From Brevundimonas fontaquae (GTDB lineage: Bacteria; Pseudomonadota; Alphaproteobacteria; Caulobacterales; Caulobacteraceae): a stretch of 64,000 nucleotides of DNA. The translations under genes were made by a program, and so were the position numbers. Location: NCBI RefSeq assembly GCF_017086445.1, contig NZ_CP070968.1, positions 1,612,001-1,676,000 on the forward strand, read 5' to 3'. The notes under the pieces are model-generated. The model was not told the origin of the DNA, did no database searches, and was given only the letters and a program-made list of their open reading frames with translations. Below, piece by piece: positions 51,913 to 60,682 of the stretch (position 1 is its first letter; every line of letters starts with the position of its first letter).

Positions 51913-52650
51913 GTGCAATATCCGACGACGACGTCAGGTGAGGCGTGGCGGCCCTACTGTGGACCGGCGCCGCCTTTCGGCGAGTGGCGCTGGAACCTGG
52001 ATCCGGTGCTGCTGCTTTTGCTGGCCGCTGCGACGGGGTTGGTTCTTTGGCGGCTGGAAGGGCGGCGGCGCGGCTATGGTCTGGCGGCCGTCGCTGTTTT
52101 AGCCTTTGGATTTGTCTCCCCGCTGTGCGCCCTTAGCTCGGCGCTGTTCTCCGCGCGGACGGTTCATCATGTGCTGTTGGTCGGCGTCGCCGCGCCCTTG
52201 CTGGCGGCGGCCCTGCCCGTGAGGCGATATGGGTCGCTGATCCTAGCGACGGCGGTGCAGGCGGTGGTGTTCTGGGCTTGGCATGCGCCTGACGCCTATG
52301 GCGCCGCCCTGTCGAACGATGCGGTCTATTGGGTGATGCAGATCAGTCTGCTGGCGAGCGCCGTCTGGTTCTGGTGCGCGGCGCGGTCGGCGTCTGCGCC
52401 GGCAGCGGTCATCGCCCTGTTGGCGGCCATGCTGGCTATGGGGCTGCTTGGGGCGGTGCTGACCTTTACGGGACAGGCGGTTTACGCCCCCCATGCCTAT
52501 TCGACCCTGGCCTGGGGCCTGACGCCGCTCGAGGATCAGCAGGCGGCCGGGCTGATCATGTGGGCGCCGGCGGCGGCGCTGTATCTGTTCGCCGCCCTGT
52601 GGCGGCTGGGGCGGATGATCGGCCCCGACGCCGAGGCGCATCCGGCATGA
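51913..52650 (+). CDS. ctaG: Cytochrome c oxidase assembly factor (CtaG/caa3 type)
   Basis: 245 residues with about seven membrane spans and the caa3_CtaG pattern: YCGPAPPFGEWRWNLDPVLLL at the start, SARTVHHVLLVGVAAPLLA, FWAWHAPDAYGAAL, and DQQAAGLIMWAPAAALYLFA near the end. CtaG of this type helps insert copper into heme-copper oxidases. The GTG at 51913 is chosen because GAGAGGGGG lies about 10 bp upstream; a TTG at 51880 is an alternative. It overlaps the cytochrome b561 gene by 4 bp and opens the oxidase cluster. Confidence 0.8.
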   Translation: MQYPTTTSGEAWRPYCGPAPPFGEWRWNLDPVLLLLLAAATGLVLWRLEGRRRGYGLAAVAVLAFGFVSPLCALSSALFSARTVHHVLLVGVAAPLLAAALPVRRYGSLILATAVQAVVFWAWHAPDAYGAALSNDAVYWVMQISLLASAVWFWCAARSASAPAAVIALLAAMLAMGLLGAVLTFTGQAVYAPHAYSTLAWGLTPLEDQQAAGLIMWAPAAALYLFAALWRLGRMIGPDAEAHPA

Positions 52651-53366
52651 TCGAAAGACTGTTCAGACAGCTGCTGGAATGGGCGGCGGGTCACCACGAC
52701 GAGGGCCGATATTCGCCCGTAGGCATCGGCTTTCATTGGGTGATGGCGGGGCTGGTGATCTTTCAGCTCGGCTGGGGCTGGTGGATGGGACGGCAGCCGG
52801 TGGGCGGGGCCATGATGGCCGCCTACGACCTGCATTTTGCGATCGGCGTGCTGATGCTGATCCTGGTGATCGGCCGACTGTCATGGCGACTGCTGGCGCC
52901 CGACCTGATCAATGATGCGGACAAGCCGGGTTGGGAGAGCATGGCCGCCCATGTGACCCACTATGTCTTCTACATCTGCCTATTCGGCCTGCCGCTGTCG
53001 GGCTGGGCCATGATTTCGGCGACGGATCGGACGCGTCAGCTGGAGACGTTGGGCTTCATCAAATGGCCGTTGCTGCCGCTGCAGGATCTGTCCAACACCC
53101 AGCTGTGGGCGATCGAGGCGGCGGCGGAATGGATGCACTGGGGACTGGTCATCACCCTGCTGCTGATGATCCCGATCCACGCCGGCGCGGCGCTCAAGCA
53201 CCATCTGATCGATAGGGACGACGTGTTTCACGCGATGCTGCCGGTCGTGCCGCTGCTTCGACCGAAGCGGACCCGGTGGCAGCGGCGCTGGCGGGCGCTG
53301 GAGAAGCGGGTTGCGTCGACAGCCAGGACGCTATGGCGCGGGCTTCTGGGTCCGAAAGCGATTTGA
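52647..53366 (+). CDS. Cytochrome b561 family membrane protein
   Basis: 239 residues with four main membrane helices. Heme-ligand histidines expected for bacterial cytochrome b561 are present: GIGFHWVMAGL, AAYDLHFAIGVL, and the C-terminal pair HWGLVITLLLMIPIHAGAALKHH. Such proteins pass electrons between quinol and periplasmic acceptors or superoxide. The C-terminal 35 residues are basic (KRTRWQRRWRALEKR) and lie antisense to the tail of the convergent cytochrome c gene (overlap 173 bp). It is coupled to ctaG, so it may serve oxidase biogenesis or electron supply. Confidence 0.8.
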   Translation: MIERLFRQLLEWAAGHHDEGRYSPVGIGFHWVMAGLVIFQLGWGWWMGRQPVGGAMMAAYDLHFAIGVLMLILVIGRLSWRLLAPDLINDADKPGWESMAAHVTHYVFYICLFGLPLSGWAMISATDRTRQLETLGFIKWPLLPLQDLSNTQLWAIEAAAEWMHWGLVITLLLMIPIHAGAALKHHLIDRDDVFHAMLPVVPLLRPKRTRWQRRWRALEKRVASTARTLWRGLLGPKAI

Positions 53367-53946
53367 CGGCGGCGGCCATCACGCCGCGCGGGTCATTGCG
53401 GCGTTTGCCCGCTTTCCAGCGGTCGATCTGTTCCAGCGTATAGGCGGCGGGTTGGCCGGCGATCTGCGGGTTGCCGCCTTGGCCCGAGCCTTGACCCCAG
53501 TCGCCGTGACATGAGGCGCAGGCGACGATGCCGCGCGAAGGGTCGCCGTTCAGATAGATGGCGGGCGCAGGCGCAATCGACGCGGGCGTTTGCGTCGGCG
53601 GCGGGGGCAGGGCGGCGTAGTAGGCGGCGACCTGGCGTCGGCCCTCTTGGTCCAAGGCCTTGGCGATGCGGGTCATGGCGTCGTCGGGACGCAGGCCCGA
53701 TGCATAGTCTTCCAACTGCTTTTGCAGATAGCCGGCGTCCAGGCCCGCCAGGCGCGGGGCGGCGACCCCATCCCCGCCGCCGTCCAGGCCGTGACAGGTG
53801 AAGCAGGCGTTGGCCGCCCCGCCGGCGCCGCCGCTCATGGCGATGACCTGACCGTTCGCCGTGAAGGTGCGATCCGTCTGGCCGGGCGTAGAGTCGCAGG
53901 CGGCGAGGCCGGTCAGCAGAACAAGAACGGAAAGGGAGACGCGCAC
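53194..53946 (-). CDS. Diheme cytochrome c4-like lipoprotein
   Basis: 250 residues. Lipoprotein signal with lipobox LAAC (Cys17), then two cytochrome c domains with heme sites CFTCH and CASCH and axial-ligand regions, the c4-like tandem arrangement. It should transfer electrons in the periplasm from the quinol side to the oxidase. The last 45 residues are an Ala/Ser/Pro-rich tail that overlaps, on the opposite strand, the 3' end of the cytochrome b561 gene. It is transcribed opposite to the rest of the cluster. Confidence 0.8.
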   Translation of the reverse strand: MRVSLSVLVLLTGLAACDSTPGQTDRTFTANGQVIAMSGGAGGAANACFTCHGLDGGGDGVAAPRLAGLDAGYLQKQLEDYASGLRPDDAMTRIAKALDQEGRRQVAAYYAALPPPPTQTPASIAPAPAIYLNGDPSRGIVACASCHGDWGQGSGQGGNPQIAGQPAAYTLEQIDRWKAGKRRNDPRGVMAAAVKSLSDPEARAIASWLSTQPASPAPASAAATGSASVEAAARPAASRETRRPYRSDGA

Positions 53947-54065
53947 GGCGGTCCAACACCTGCTTATGGCGAAGGTTCCTTATGGCGATGCGCCCGAGGC
54001 TCCATGTCGCAGTCGGGAACCTCCTTTCGACAAGGGGATTGCTCTGGCGAAGCTTTGGGGGGCGG

Positions 54066-54464
54066 ATGGGTTTTCGGACGACTGGTGAGGCGATGGGACG
54101 ACGGGCGGCGGCCTGTGCGCTGGCGCTCGTCCTGTGCGCCTGCGTGGACAAGTCCGACCTGCCTCGGCCGGTGGTTCAGGCCGATGCCGCCGCCGGACTG
54201 GCAGTGATTAAGGAGGTCGGTTGCGCCGCCTGTCACCGGACACCCGGAGTCGCCTGGCCGGAGGGCCGGTCCGGCTCGAACCTTGCGGGGTTCGGCGCGC
54301 GCCCCCTGATCGCCGGACGCTTGCCGAACCAGCCCGATGTCCTGATCCGCTGGCTGATCGACGCGCCGTCGATGGACCCCGGAACCGCCATGCCGCCCAT
54401 GCCCCTGACGCAAGACCAAGCCCGCGACGTCGCGGCCTATCTGTACACGCTCGATGAAGACTGA
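54066..54464 (+). CDS. Monoheme cytochrome c lipoprotein
   Basis: About 132 residues. Basic N-terminus, hydrophobic segment and lipobox-like LCAC before VDKSDLPRP; then one heme site CAACH and a probable Met ligand in AMPPMPLT. The ATG at 54066 follows GGGGGG; an ATG at 54093 is an alternative start, and the open frame from 53982 is not needed. It overlaps the subunit II gene by 11 bp and is probably part of the oxidase operon, supplying electrons to it. Confidence 0.75.
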   Translation: MGFRTTGEAMGRRAAACALALVLCACVDKSDLPRPVVQADAAAGLAVIKEVGCAACHRTPGVAWPEGRSGSNLAGFGARPLIAGRLPNQPDVLIRWLIDAPSMDPGTAMPPMPLTQDQARDVAAYLYTLDED

Positions 54465-55431
54465 CGCCCCTCCCGGAATCGCCGGCTGGCCGCCGCCCGT
54501 GCTGGATCCGGCGGGACCGTTCGCCGGACCGATCCAGACCGTCGCCTGGGTGCTATTTGTCATGGCGGCGGTGGTCACGGTCGTGGTGGCCGTGGCGCTC
54601 GGCATCGCCCTGTTCGGGCCGCGCAAATGGAAGCGGCGGGTCGGCGGCGAACGTCTGATCTGGATTGCGGGATTGGTCTTCCCGGTAGTCGTTCTGACCG
54701 GGCTGTTGGTCTATGGGCTGAACACGACCGCGCGGGTGGCCGATGCGCCCAAGCCCGGCGAAATGCGGGTGCGCGTCACCGGCGAAATGTGGTGGTGGCG
54801 CGTCGCCTATCTGGATGGTCAGGGGCGCGAGATCGTGCAGGACGCCAACGAGGTCCACATCCCGGCCGGCCAGCCTGTCGTGTTCGTGCTGGAAAGCGCG
54901 GACGTGATCCACAGCTTCTGGGTGCCGCGCCTGGGCGGAAAGACCGACATGATCCCCGGCCGCCGCAACTTCATGCGCCTGCAAGCCGATGCGCCTGGGA
55001 CCTACGGCGGCCAATGCGCCGAATACTGCGGCGGTCCTCACGCCCTGATGGGGCTGGTGGTCGTGGCCCATGCGCCGGACGACTATGCCGCATGGTTGGC
55101 GCGTCAGTCGCGGCCGGCGGCCGTCGTGCCCTCGGCCCAGGGGCCGCTCGCCTTGATCGATCAGGGGCGCAACGTCTTCGCCGCCTCGGGCTGCGCCGCC
55201 TGTCACACCATTCGCGGGACTGAGGCGAACGGTCTGGCGGGACCGGACCTGACCCACGTCGGCTCGCGCCAGACCTTGGGCGCCGGCATCCTGCCGAACA
55301 ATCAGGGGACGATGGCCGGCTGGATTTCGGACAGCCAGAGCCTGAAGCCCGGCAATCGGATGCCGTCCTATGCCGTCCTGTCGGGCCAGGACGTGCGCGC
55401 CGTCGCCGCCTATCTGGAAAGCCTGAAATGA
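54454..55431 (+). CDS. Cytochrome c oxidase subunit II with C-terminal cytochrome c domain
   Basis: 325 residues: two membrane helices (about 28-50 and 70-90), the cupredoxin domain with CuA ligands (His in VIHSFWVP; CAEYCGGPHALM) and the aromatic WWWRVAY, then a fused cytochrome c domain with CAACH and a Met ligand (NRMPSYAVL). This makes it a caa3-type subunit II. There is no clear cleavable signal. It precedes subunit I with a 4-bp overlap and is followed by the fused subunit I/III gene. Confidence 0.9.
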   Translation: MKTDAPPGIAGWPPPVLDPAGPFAGPIQTVAWVLFVMAAVVTVVVAVALGIALFGPRKWKRRVGGERLIWIAGLVFPVVVLTGLLVYGLNTTARVADAPKPGEMRVRVTGEMWWWRVAYLDGQGREIVQDANEVHIPAGQPVVFVLESADVIHSFWVPRLGGKTDMIPGRRNFMRLQADAPGTYGGQCAEYCGGPHALMGLVVVAHAPDDYAAWLARQSRPAAVVPSAQGPLALIDQGRNVFAASGCAACHTIRGTEANGLAGPDLTHVGSRQTLGAGILPNNQGTMAGWISDSQSLKPGNRMPSYAVLSGQDVRAVAAYLESLK

Positions 55432-57974
55432 GTTCGGAAACCGGGTTCGATCCCGAACTCTACAAACGCTTCCCCACCACTGAAGCCCGGTCCGAGGGCG
55501 AGCTGGAGCAGCTCGACGAGGTCTGGTGCGGCCCGCGGCGGCCGTGGGAGTGGATCACGGCGATCAACAACAACTACATCGGCGTCTATTACGTCGGCGC
55601 GGCCATGCTGTTCTTTGTGCTGGCAGGCGTGCTGGCGCTGTTGATGCGGACCCAACTGGCCCTGCCGATGACGGGTTTCCTAGCGCAGGAAACCTACAAC
55701 CAGATCTTCACCATGCACGGCACGGTGATGATGTTCCTGTTCGCGGTGCCCGCGGTTGAGGCGCTGGGCGTGCTGTTGCTGCCGCAGATGCTGGGGGCGC
55801 GCGATCTGCCGTTCCCGAGGCTGAGCGCCTACGCCTTCTGGGCCTATCTGGTCGGGGGGCTATGCTTCTTCGCTTCGCTGTTCTTCGGTCTGGCGCCGAA
55901 TGGCGGCTGGTTCATGTATCCACCGCTGACGTCGACGACTTACTCGCCGGGCATCAACGCCGACTTTTGGCTCTTGGGCATCGGCTTCATTGAGATTTCG
56001 GCCATCGCCGGCGCCATCGAGATCATCGTCGGGGTGCTGAAGACGCGCGCGCCGGGCATGACGCTGGACAAGCTGCCGATCTTCGCCTGGGCCATGCTGA
56101 TCTTCGCCTGCATGATCATCATCGCCTTCCCGTCGATCATTTTGTCGACCCTGCTGCTGGAGCTGGAACGCGCGCTGGGCTGGCCCTTTTTCGATGCGGC
56201 CAAGGGCGGCGACCCCATGCTGTGGCAACACCTGTTCTGGTTCTTCGGCCACCCTGAGGTCTACATCATCTTCCTGCCGGCGGCGGGGGCGATGTCGACC
56301 CTGATCCCTGCCGTCGCCCAGACCAAGCTGGTCGGCTATCGGCTGGTGGTCTTGGCCATGCTGGCGACCGGCTTCATCAGCTTCGGCGTCTGGGCGCACC
56401 ACATGTTCACCACGGGCATGCCGCAGATCTCGATCAACTATTTCAGCGCCGCCTCCATGGCCGTCAGCGTGCCGGCGGGGGTGCAGGTCTTCGCCTGGAT
56501 CGCCACACTGGCGGCGGGCAAGATGCGGTTCAACACGCCCGGCCTGTTTGCGGTCGGGGGGCTGGTGATCTTCGTTATGGGCGGGCTGACCGGGGTGATG
56601 GTCGCCATGGTGCCGTTCGACTGGCAGGCCCACGACAGCTATTTCATCGTCGCCCACCTGCATTACGTCCTGATCGGCGGGATGGTCTTCCCGCTCTTCG
56701 CCGCCATCTACTACTGGACGCCGATGTCCAGCAGTCGGCCGCTCAGCGAGCGTTGGGGCAAGTGGATCTTCTGGCTGATGTTCGTCGGTCACAACGTCAC
56801 CTTCATGCCCATGCACCTGACCGGGCTGATGGGCATGCCGCGCCGGGTCTATACCTATCTGCCGGATCGGGGCTGGGACCTGCCCAATATGATCTCGACC
56901 GTCGGCTCCTTCATGTTCGGCCTAGCGGTGGTGCTGTGGATGATCGACATGATCCGCAACTTCCGGCCCTTCGGCGAGAAGGATGCGGGCAATGTCTTTG
57001 GCGGGCCGGGGCTGGAGTGGCTGCCCGCCGGTCGCTACTCGCTGCGGTCCGTCCCGGTGATCAAGAGCCTGTATCCGGTGTGGGACCAGCCGAACTTGGC
57101 GCGCGATGTCGAGGCCGGCCGCTACTTCCTGCCCGGCGCCCCGCGCGGTGAGCGCGAGACCATGATCACCAGTCCGATCAACGCCGAACCTCAATATCTC
57201 CAGCGGATGCCCCGGCCGTCCAGTTGGTATGTCTGGGGCGCCATCTTCACCGCCGGGTTCTTTTTGATCCTGACGATTCAGGCCTATGTCGCCTCCTTGG
57301 TCAGCGGCGTGCTGGCCGTCTACTGCATCCTCAAATGGTGCTGGGGACTGGATCGACCCAGCGGTCCTGCGACAGTGGACGTCGGCGGCGGCGTGCGACT
57401 GCCGACCTATGTGTCCGGCCCCAGCAGTCACGGCTGGTGGGCGATGGTCATCACCCTGATCGTATTGGGCATGGTCGCGATCATGGCCTGCTTCTCCTAC
57501 GTCTTCCTGTGGAGCCGGCGGCCGGACCTGTGGCAGGCGCCGCCCGAGATCGGCTCCCTGCCGTTGACCCTGGGCCTGCTGGTGGCCGCCGTACTCGGCG
57601 CCTGGGCCTCGCAAGGCGCGCTAAAGCTCGACCGGCCGCGCAGCGCCGGCATCGCATCTGTCCTGATGCTGGTCGCCACCCTGTCGGCGGGCGGCGCCTT
57701 TGCGGCCGAGGCCTCGGCCTGGTGGAACTCGGGCCTTCGCCCTGACGTCTCGAGTCAGGGCGCGACCGTCTATGCGCTGTTGGCCTGGCAGGGGACATTC
57801 GTCGGCATCTCGCTATTGATGGGGCCATTCGTCCTGCTGCGCTGGCTTTGCGGCCTGGTGTCGTCCCGTTATCCGGCGACCTTCGAAGTGGTCGCCCTGT
57901 TCGTGGCCTTCACGGCGGTTCAGGGCGCGGCGACGACCCTTCTGATCCGCCTCTTCCCGGGCGTCGGCGCATGA
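55428..57974 (+). CDS. Cytochrome c oxidase subunit I with fused subunit III-like region
   Basis: 848 residues, about 300 more than a standard subunit I. The subunit I core carries the ligands: FTMHGTVMMFLF (heme a His), WFFGHPEVYI (CuB His, cross-linked Tyr), WAHHMFTTG (CuB His pair) and IVAHLHYVLIGG (heme a3 and a). After about residue 590, further membrane segments follow (YVWGAIFTAGFFLILTI and later GWWAMVITLIVLGMVAIMA, ALLAWQGTFVGISLLMGPF), which look like a subunit III portion. The enzyme reduces O2 to water and pumps protons. It starts at 55428 within the 3' end of the subunit II gene. Confidence 0.9.
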   Translation: MSSETGFDPELYKRFPTTEARSEGELEQLDEVWCGPRRPWEWITAINNNYIGVYYVGAAMLFFVLAGVLALLMRTQLALPMTGFLAQETYNQIFTMHGTVMMFLFAVPAVEALGVLLLPQMLGARDLPFPRLSAYAFWAYLVGGLCFFASLFFGLAPNGGWFMYPPLTSTTYSPGINADFWLLGIGFIEISAIAGAIEIIVGVLKTRAPGMTLDKLPIFAWAMLIFACMIIIAFPSIILSTLLLELERALGWPFFDAAKGGDPMLWQHLFWFFGHPEVYIIFLPAAGAMSTLIPAVAQTKLVGYRLVVLAMLATGFISFGVWAHHMFTTGMPQISINYFSAASMAVSVPAGVQVFAWIATLAAGKMRFNTPGLFAVGGLVIFVMGGLTGVMVAMVPFDWQAHDSYFIVAHLHYVLIGGMVFPLFAAIYYWTPMSSSRPLSERWGKWIFWLMFVGHNVTFMPMHLTGLMGMPRRVYTYLPDRGWDLPNMISTVGSFMFGLAVVLWMIDMIRNFRPFGEKDAGNVFGGPGLEWLPAGRYSLRSVPVIKSLYPVWDQPNLARDVEAGRYFLPGAPRGERETMITSPINAEPQYLQRMPRPSSWYVWGAIFTAGFFLILTIQAYVASLVSGVLAVYCILKWCWGLDRPSGPATVDVGGGVRLPTYVSGPSSHGWWAMVITLIVLGMVAIMACFSYVFLWSRRPDLWQAPPEIGSLPLTLGLLVAAVLGAWASQGALKLDRPRSAGIASVLMLVATLSAGGAFAAEASAWWNSGLRPDVSSQGATVYALLAWQGTFVGISLLMGPFVLLRWLCGLVSSRYPATFEVVALFVAFTAVQGAATTLLIRLFPGVGA

Positions 57975-58279
57975 GGTTCTGGCTGCTGATGCTGGGCGGT
58001 CTCCTGATCTGGGCCGCCCATTTCTTGGGCCTGTATCTGCTGTCGAGCGCCAGCGACGTGGCTCGCGATGATGCCGGCGCCTGGAATGGAGCAGGTCTGA
58101 TCTTCAGCCTGATCTGTCTGTTGGTGATCGCGTTATTGTGCTGGCGCTGCATCGTCTGGCTGAGAATGAAGCCCAGCGACGAGACCCGCGCCTTTGGTCT
58201 TCGGCTTGCGGTCGCCGGCGGTCTGCTCGGCGGGATCGGCGTCGTGTTTCAGACCTTGGTGCTGCTCGCGCCGGTCTGA
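57971..58279 (+). CDS. Small membrane protein of the oxidase operon
   Basis: About 102 residues with three hydrophobic segments (WLLMLGGLLIWAAHFLGLYLL, LIFSLICLLVIALLCW, VAGGLLGGIGVVFQTLVLL). It overlaps the subunit I/III gene by 4 bp (ATGA) and resembles the small fourth proteins of coxMNOP-type clusters in position and size. No catalytic motif; probably an accessory subunit. Confidence 0.65.
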   Translation: MRFWLLMLGGLLIWAAHFLGLYLLSSASDVARDDAGAWNGAGLIFSLICLLVIALLCWRCIVWLRMKPSDETRAFGLRLAVAGGLLGGIGVVFQTLVLLAPV

Positions 58280-58379
58280 TCGACTATTGGGCCGAAATGA
58301 CGCGGCGCCAATATGGCCATCCGGTGAACCATTTCCCTATCAGACGGTTAGCCAAGCCTGACTTCAGGAGAGGGCCGGC

Positions 58380-58805
58380 ATGAACACCCACGGACTATCA
58401 GGCGCGGTCGTTCGACCGCTGCATGGGCTGTTACTGGCGTTTCCGATCGCGCTGTTCACCTTCGCCCTGTTCACCGACATCGCCTATCTGAAGACGGCCG
58501 AGGTCCAGTGGACGAACTTCTCGGCCTGGCTGATCACCGGAGCACTGGTGTTCGGCGGTGTCGCGGGCCTGTTTTCGATCTTCGATTTCGTCGTCGGTCT
58601 GCGCCACGGACGGTCTCGGCGGGTGACGGTGCATCTGGTTGCCCTCGCGCTGGCCTGGGTGCTGGGGCTGGTGAACGCCTTTAAACACAGCCAGGACGCC
58701 TGGAGCTCCGTCGGAGCCTTCGGTCTGATCCTGTCCATCCTCTGCACAATCCTGGTCCTGGTCGCCGGCTGGACCGCCTATGCCGCGCGGGAGAGCGTCC
58801 GATGA
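58380..58805 (+). CDS. DUF2231-like membrane protein
   Basis: 141 residues with four membrane helices and the N-terminal pattern PLHGLLLAFPIALFTFALFTDIAYL, which fits the DUF2231 family (HGLLVHFPIAL-like). The family is of unknown function and often sits beside heme or sugar-oxidising enzymes. A CAGGAGAGG site precedes the ATG, and the gene overlaps the sugar dehydrogenase gene by 4 bp, indicating cotranscription. Confidence 0.65.
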   Translation: MNTHGLSGAVVRPLHGLLLAFPIALFTFALFTDIAYLKTAEVQWTNFSAWLITGALVFGGVAGLFSIFDFVVGLRHGRSRRVTVHLVALALAWVLGLVNAFKHSQDAWSSVGAFGLILSILCTILVLVAGWTAYAARESVR

Positions 58806-60109
58806 ACAAGAATCTGCTCGCCGCCAGCGCCGCCACCCTGGCCATGGCCCTGACGGTCGCGTCGTGCGGCAACGCCAGCGATCCGAAACTGAACCAGACC
58901 GGCGCGACGCCTGACCTGCCCAAGGTCAATGAGACGCTGGTGCCGCCGATGAAGATCAGCCCGCCGGCAGGCTGGAACGGCGAGACGCCAACGGTGCCGC
59001 AGGGCTTCACTATCGCCCCCTTCGCCACCGATCTGAAGATTCCGCGCCAGATGCTGGTCTTGCCGAACGGCGACGTCCTGATCGCCGAAGGCCGCGGCGG
59101 TCATGCGCCGCCCCTACGTCCCAAGGACATGATCGCCGGGGTCATCAAGAAGCAGGGCAATACCAAGATCAAAGGCGGCAACCGCATCACCCTGGTGCGC
59201 GACGCGAACAACGACGGCACGCCCGAACTGCGGACTGTTCTGGTGGACAACCTCGATGCGCCCTACGGCTTGGCCTATGTCGACGGCTATCTCTATGTCG
59301 CCGAACAGGGGGCGCTGGTTCGCTTCGCCTTCCAGCCGGGCCAGACCGGTATCGCCACGCCCGCCGAGCGGGTGACGGCGCTGCCCTCGCGCATCAACCA
59401 CCACTGGACCAAGTCTTTGACCGCCAGCGCGGACGGGTCGAAGCTGTATGTCGGCACCGGCTCAAACTCGAATATCGGCGAGCGCGGCATAGCGGTTGAA
59501 GAAGAGCGCGCCACAGTGTGGGAAATCGACCGGGCGACCGGCGCGCGGCGCACCATCGCCACCGGCATTCGCAATCCAACGGCGCTGGCGATCGAGCCCA
59601 CGACCAATCTGTTGTGGTCTGTGGTCAATGAGCGCGACGAACTGGGGCCGCAACTGGTTCCGGACTATCTGACCCAGGTGCGGGACGGGGCTTTCTACGG
59701 CTGGCCCTACAGCTATTGGGGCCAGAACCGGGATCCGCGCGTGATGCCGCAGAACCCCGAGATGGTCGCCAAGGCGATCAAGCCTGACTACGCCCTGGGC
59801 TCGCACGTCGCCGCCCTAGGCCTGGACTTCGCCCGCAATGGCGGCTTCGGCGGGCCGTTCGCCAACGGCGCCTTCATCGGCATGCACGGCAGTTGGAACC
59901 GTCAGGATCCATCCGGCTACAAGGTCGTCTGGGTGCCCTTTAACGCTGGCCGTCCCGCGGGTCAGCCCGTCGACTTCGCGACAGGCTTCCTGAAGGACGG
60001 AAAGGCGCGTGGGCGTCCTGTCGGCGTGGCGTTCGATGGGAACAAGCGTGTGCTGTTCGTCGCCGACGATCTGTCGAACACGGTGTGGCGTATTGCGCCT
60101 GCGCGATAA
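58802..60109 (+). CDS. PQQ-type glucose/sorbosone dehydrogenase lipoprotein
   Basis: 435 residues. Lipoprotein signal with Cys22 (TVASCGNAS). The rest is a six-bladed propeller of the soluble aldose/sorbosone dehydrogenase group: GFTIAPFATDLKIPRQMLVLPNG, then LDAPYGLAYVDGYLYVAEQGALVRF (read in pieces), LPSRINHHWTKSL, and GSHVAALGLDF and GMHGSWNR near the end. These enzymes oxidise aldoses with PQQ in the periplasm and pass electrons to cytochromes. It ends the oxidase operon and is followed by terminator hairpins. PQQ binding itself is inferred. Confidence 0.8.
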   Translation: MNKNLLAASAATLAMALTVASCGNASDPKLNQTGATPDLPKVNETLVPPMKISPPAGWNGETPTVPQGFTIAPFATDLKIPRQMLVLPNGDVLIAEGRGGHAPPLRPKDMIAGVIKKQGNTKIKGGNRITLVRDANNDGTPELRTVLVDNLDAPYGLAYVDGYLYVAEQGALVRFAFQPGQTGIATPAERVTALPSRINHHWTKSLTASADGSKLYVGTGSNSNIGERGIAVEEERATVWEIDRATGARRTIATGIRNPTALAIEPTTNLLWSVVNERDELGPQLVPDYLTQVRDGAFYGWPYSYWGQNRDPRVMPQNPEMVAKAIKPDYALGSHVAALGLDFARNGGFGGPFANGAFIGMHGSWNRQDPSGYKVVWVPFNAGRPAGQPVDFATGFLKDGKARGRPVGVAFDGNKRVLFVADDLSNTVWRIAPAR

Positions 60110-60118
60110 GTTAGTCGT

Positions 60119-60141
60119 CCCTCGCCCTCCAAGGGCGAGGG
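60119..60141 (+). terminator. Hairpin after sugar dehydrogenase gene
   Basis: CCCTCGCCCT (60119-60128) and AGGGCGAGGG (60132-60141) form a 10-bp stem with a 3-base loop, about 10 bp after the stop codon. Confidence 0.6.
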
Positions 60142-60177
60142 AAATCGCTATTGTCCTCGACACATAGCCGAATACGA

Positions 60178-60209
60178 AAAGTCCCCGGCTGCGAGCAACC
60201 GGGGACTTT
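60178..60209. terminator. Bidirectional terminator hairpin
   Basis: AAAGTCCCCGG (60178-60188) and CCGGGGACTTT (60199-60209) form a perfect 11-bp stem with a 10-base loop, carrying T-rich (plus) and A-rich (minus) flanks. It can end the oxidase operon and the convergent TonB-C gene. Confidence 0.75.
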
Positions 60210-60231
60210 CTATGTGGGACTGAGCTAGGCC

Positions 60232-60573
60232 TTACGGCGTGAAGTCGATGGTGCGTTCGAACGGCGCATCGACGGGGCGGCCTCGGTCCATGATCGGGGC
60301 GACCTGTGCGCCATTCATCAGGGCCAGGGCGGCTTCGCCGAAGCCCATGCCGGGGCGGGTCTCTTCCAGCACCACGCAGTCCGTGACATGACCCGACGCC
60401 AGCGCGGTGCAGCGCAGGCGCACGCTGAAGCGGTCGCTACCTTCGGCCTTTGTGGCGACGGCGCGTTCGATGGCGGGTTGAGGCGCGCTATACAGGGCCG
60501 CGTCCTTGAGCAGCGGTCCGGTCGGGGCGCCCAGCAGGGCCGTCATCAATGTCAGGCTGAAAGTCAGTGTCAT
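60232..60573 (-). CDS. TonB C-terminal-domain-like periplasmic protein
   Basis: 113 residues with an N-terminal signal (MTLTFSLTLMTALLGAP) and a core RFSVRLRCTALASGHVTDCVV, GMGFGEAALALMNGAQVAPI, which matches the TonB C-terminal fold found in energy-transducer paralogues (a beta-alpha-beta unit followed by a Pro/Val-rich strand). It lacks the long Pro-rich stalk and the membrane anchor of true TonB, so it is not likely to energise receptors on its own. No function is assigned. Confidence 0.6.
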   Translation of the reverse strand: MTLTFSLTLMTALLGAPTGPLLKDAALYSAPQPAIERAVATKAEGSDRFSVRLRCTALASGHVTDCVVLEETRPGMGFGEAALALMNGAQVAPIMDRGRPVDAPFERTIDFTP

Positions 60574-60682
60574 GGCAGGCCTCGTTCGTCATCTATTAAG
60601 ATTTGAACGAGACCTCCGTTCCCCGAACTTTCAAAAACGCGTTGGTGTGGGCCGAAAAACACACAGGCTGTTCTGAGCCCGA

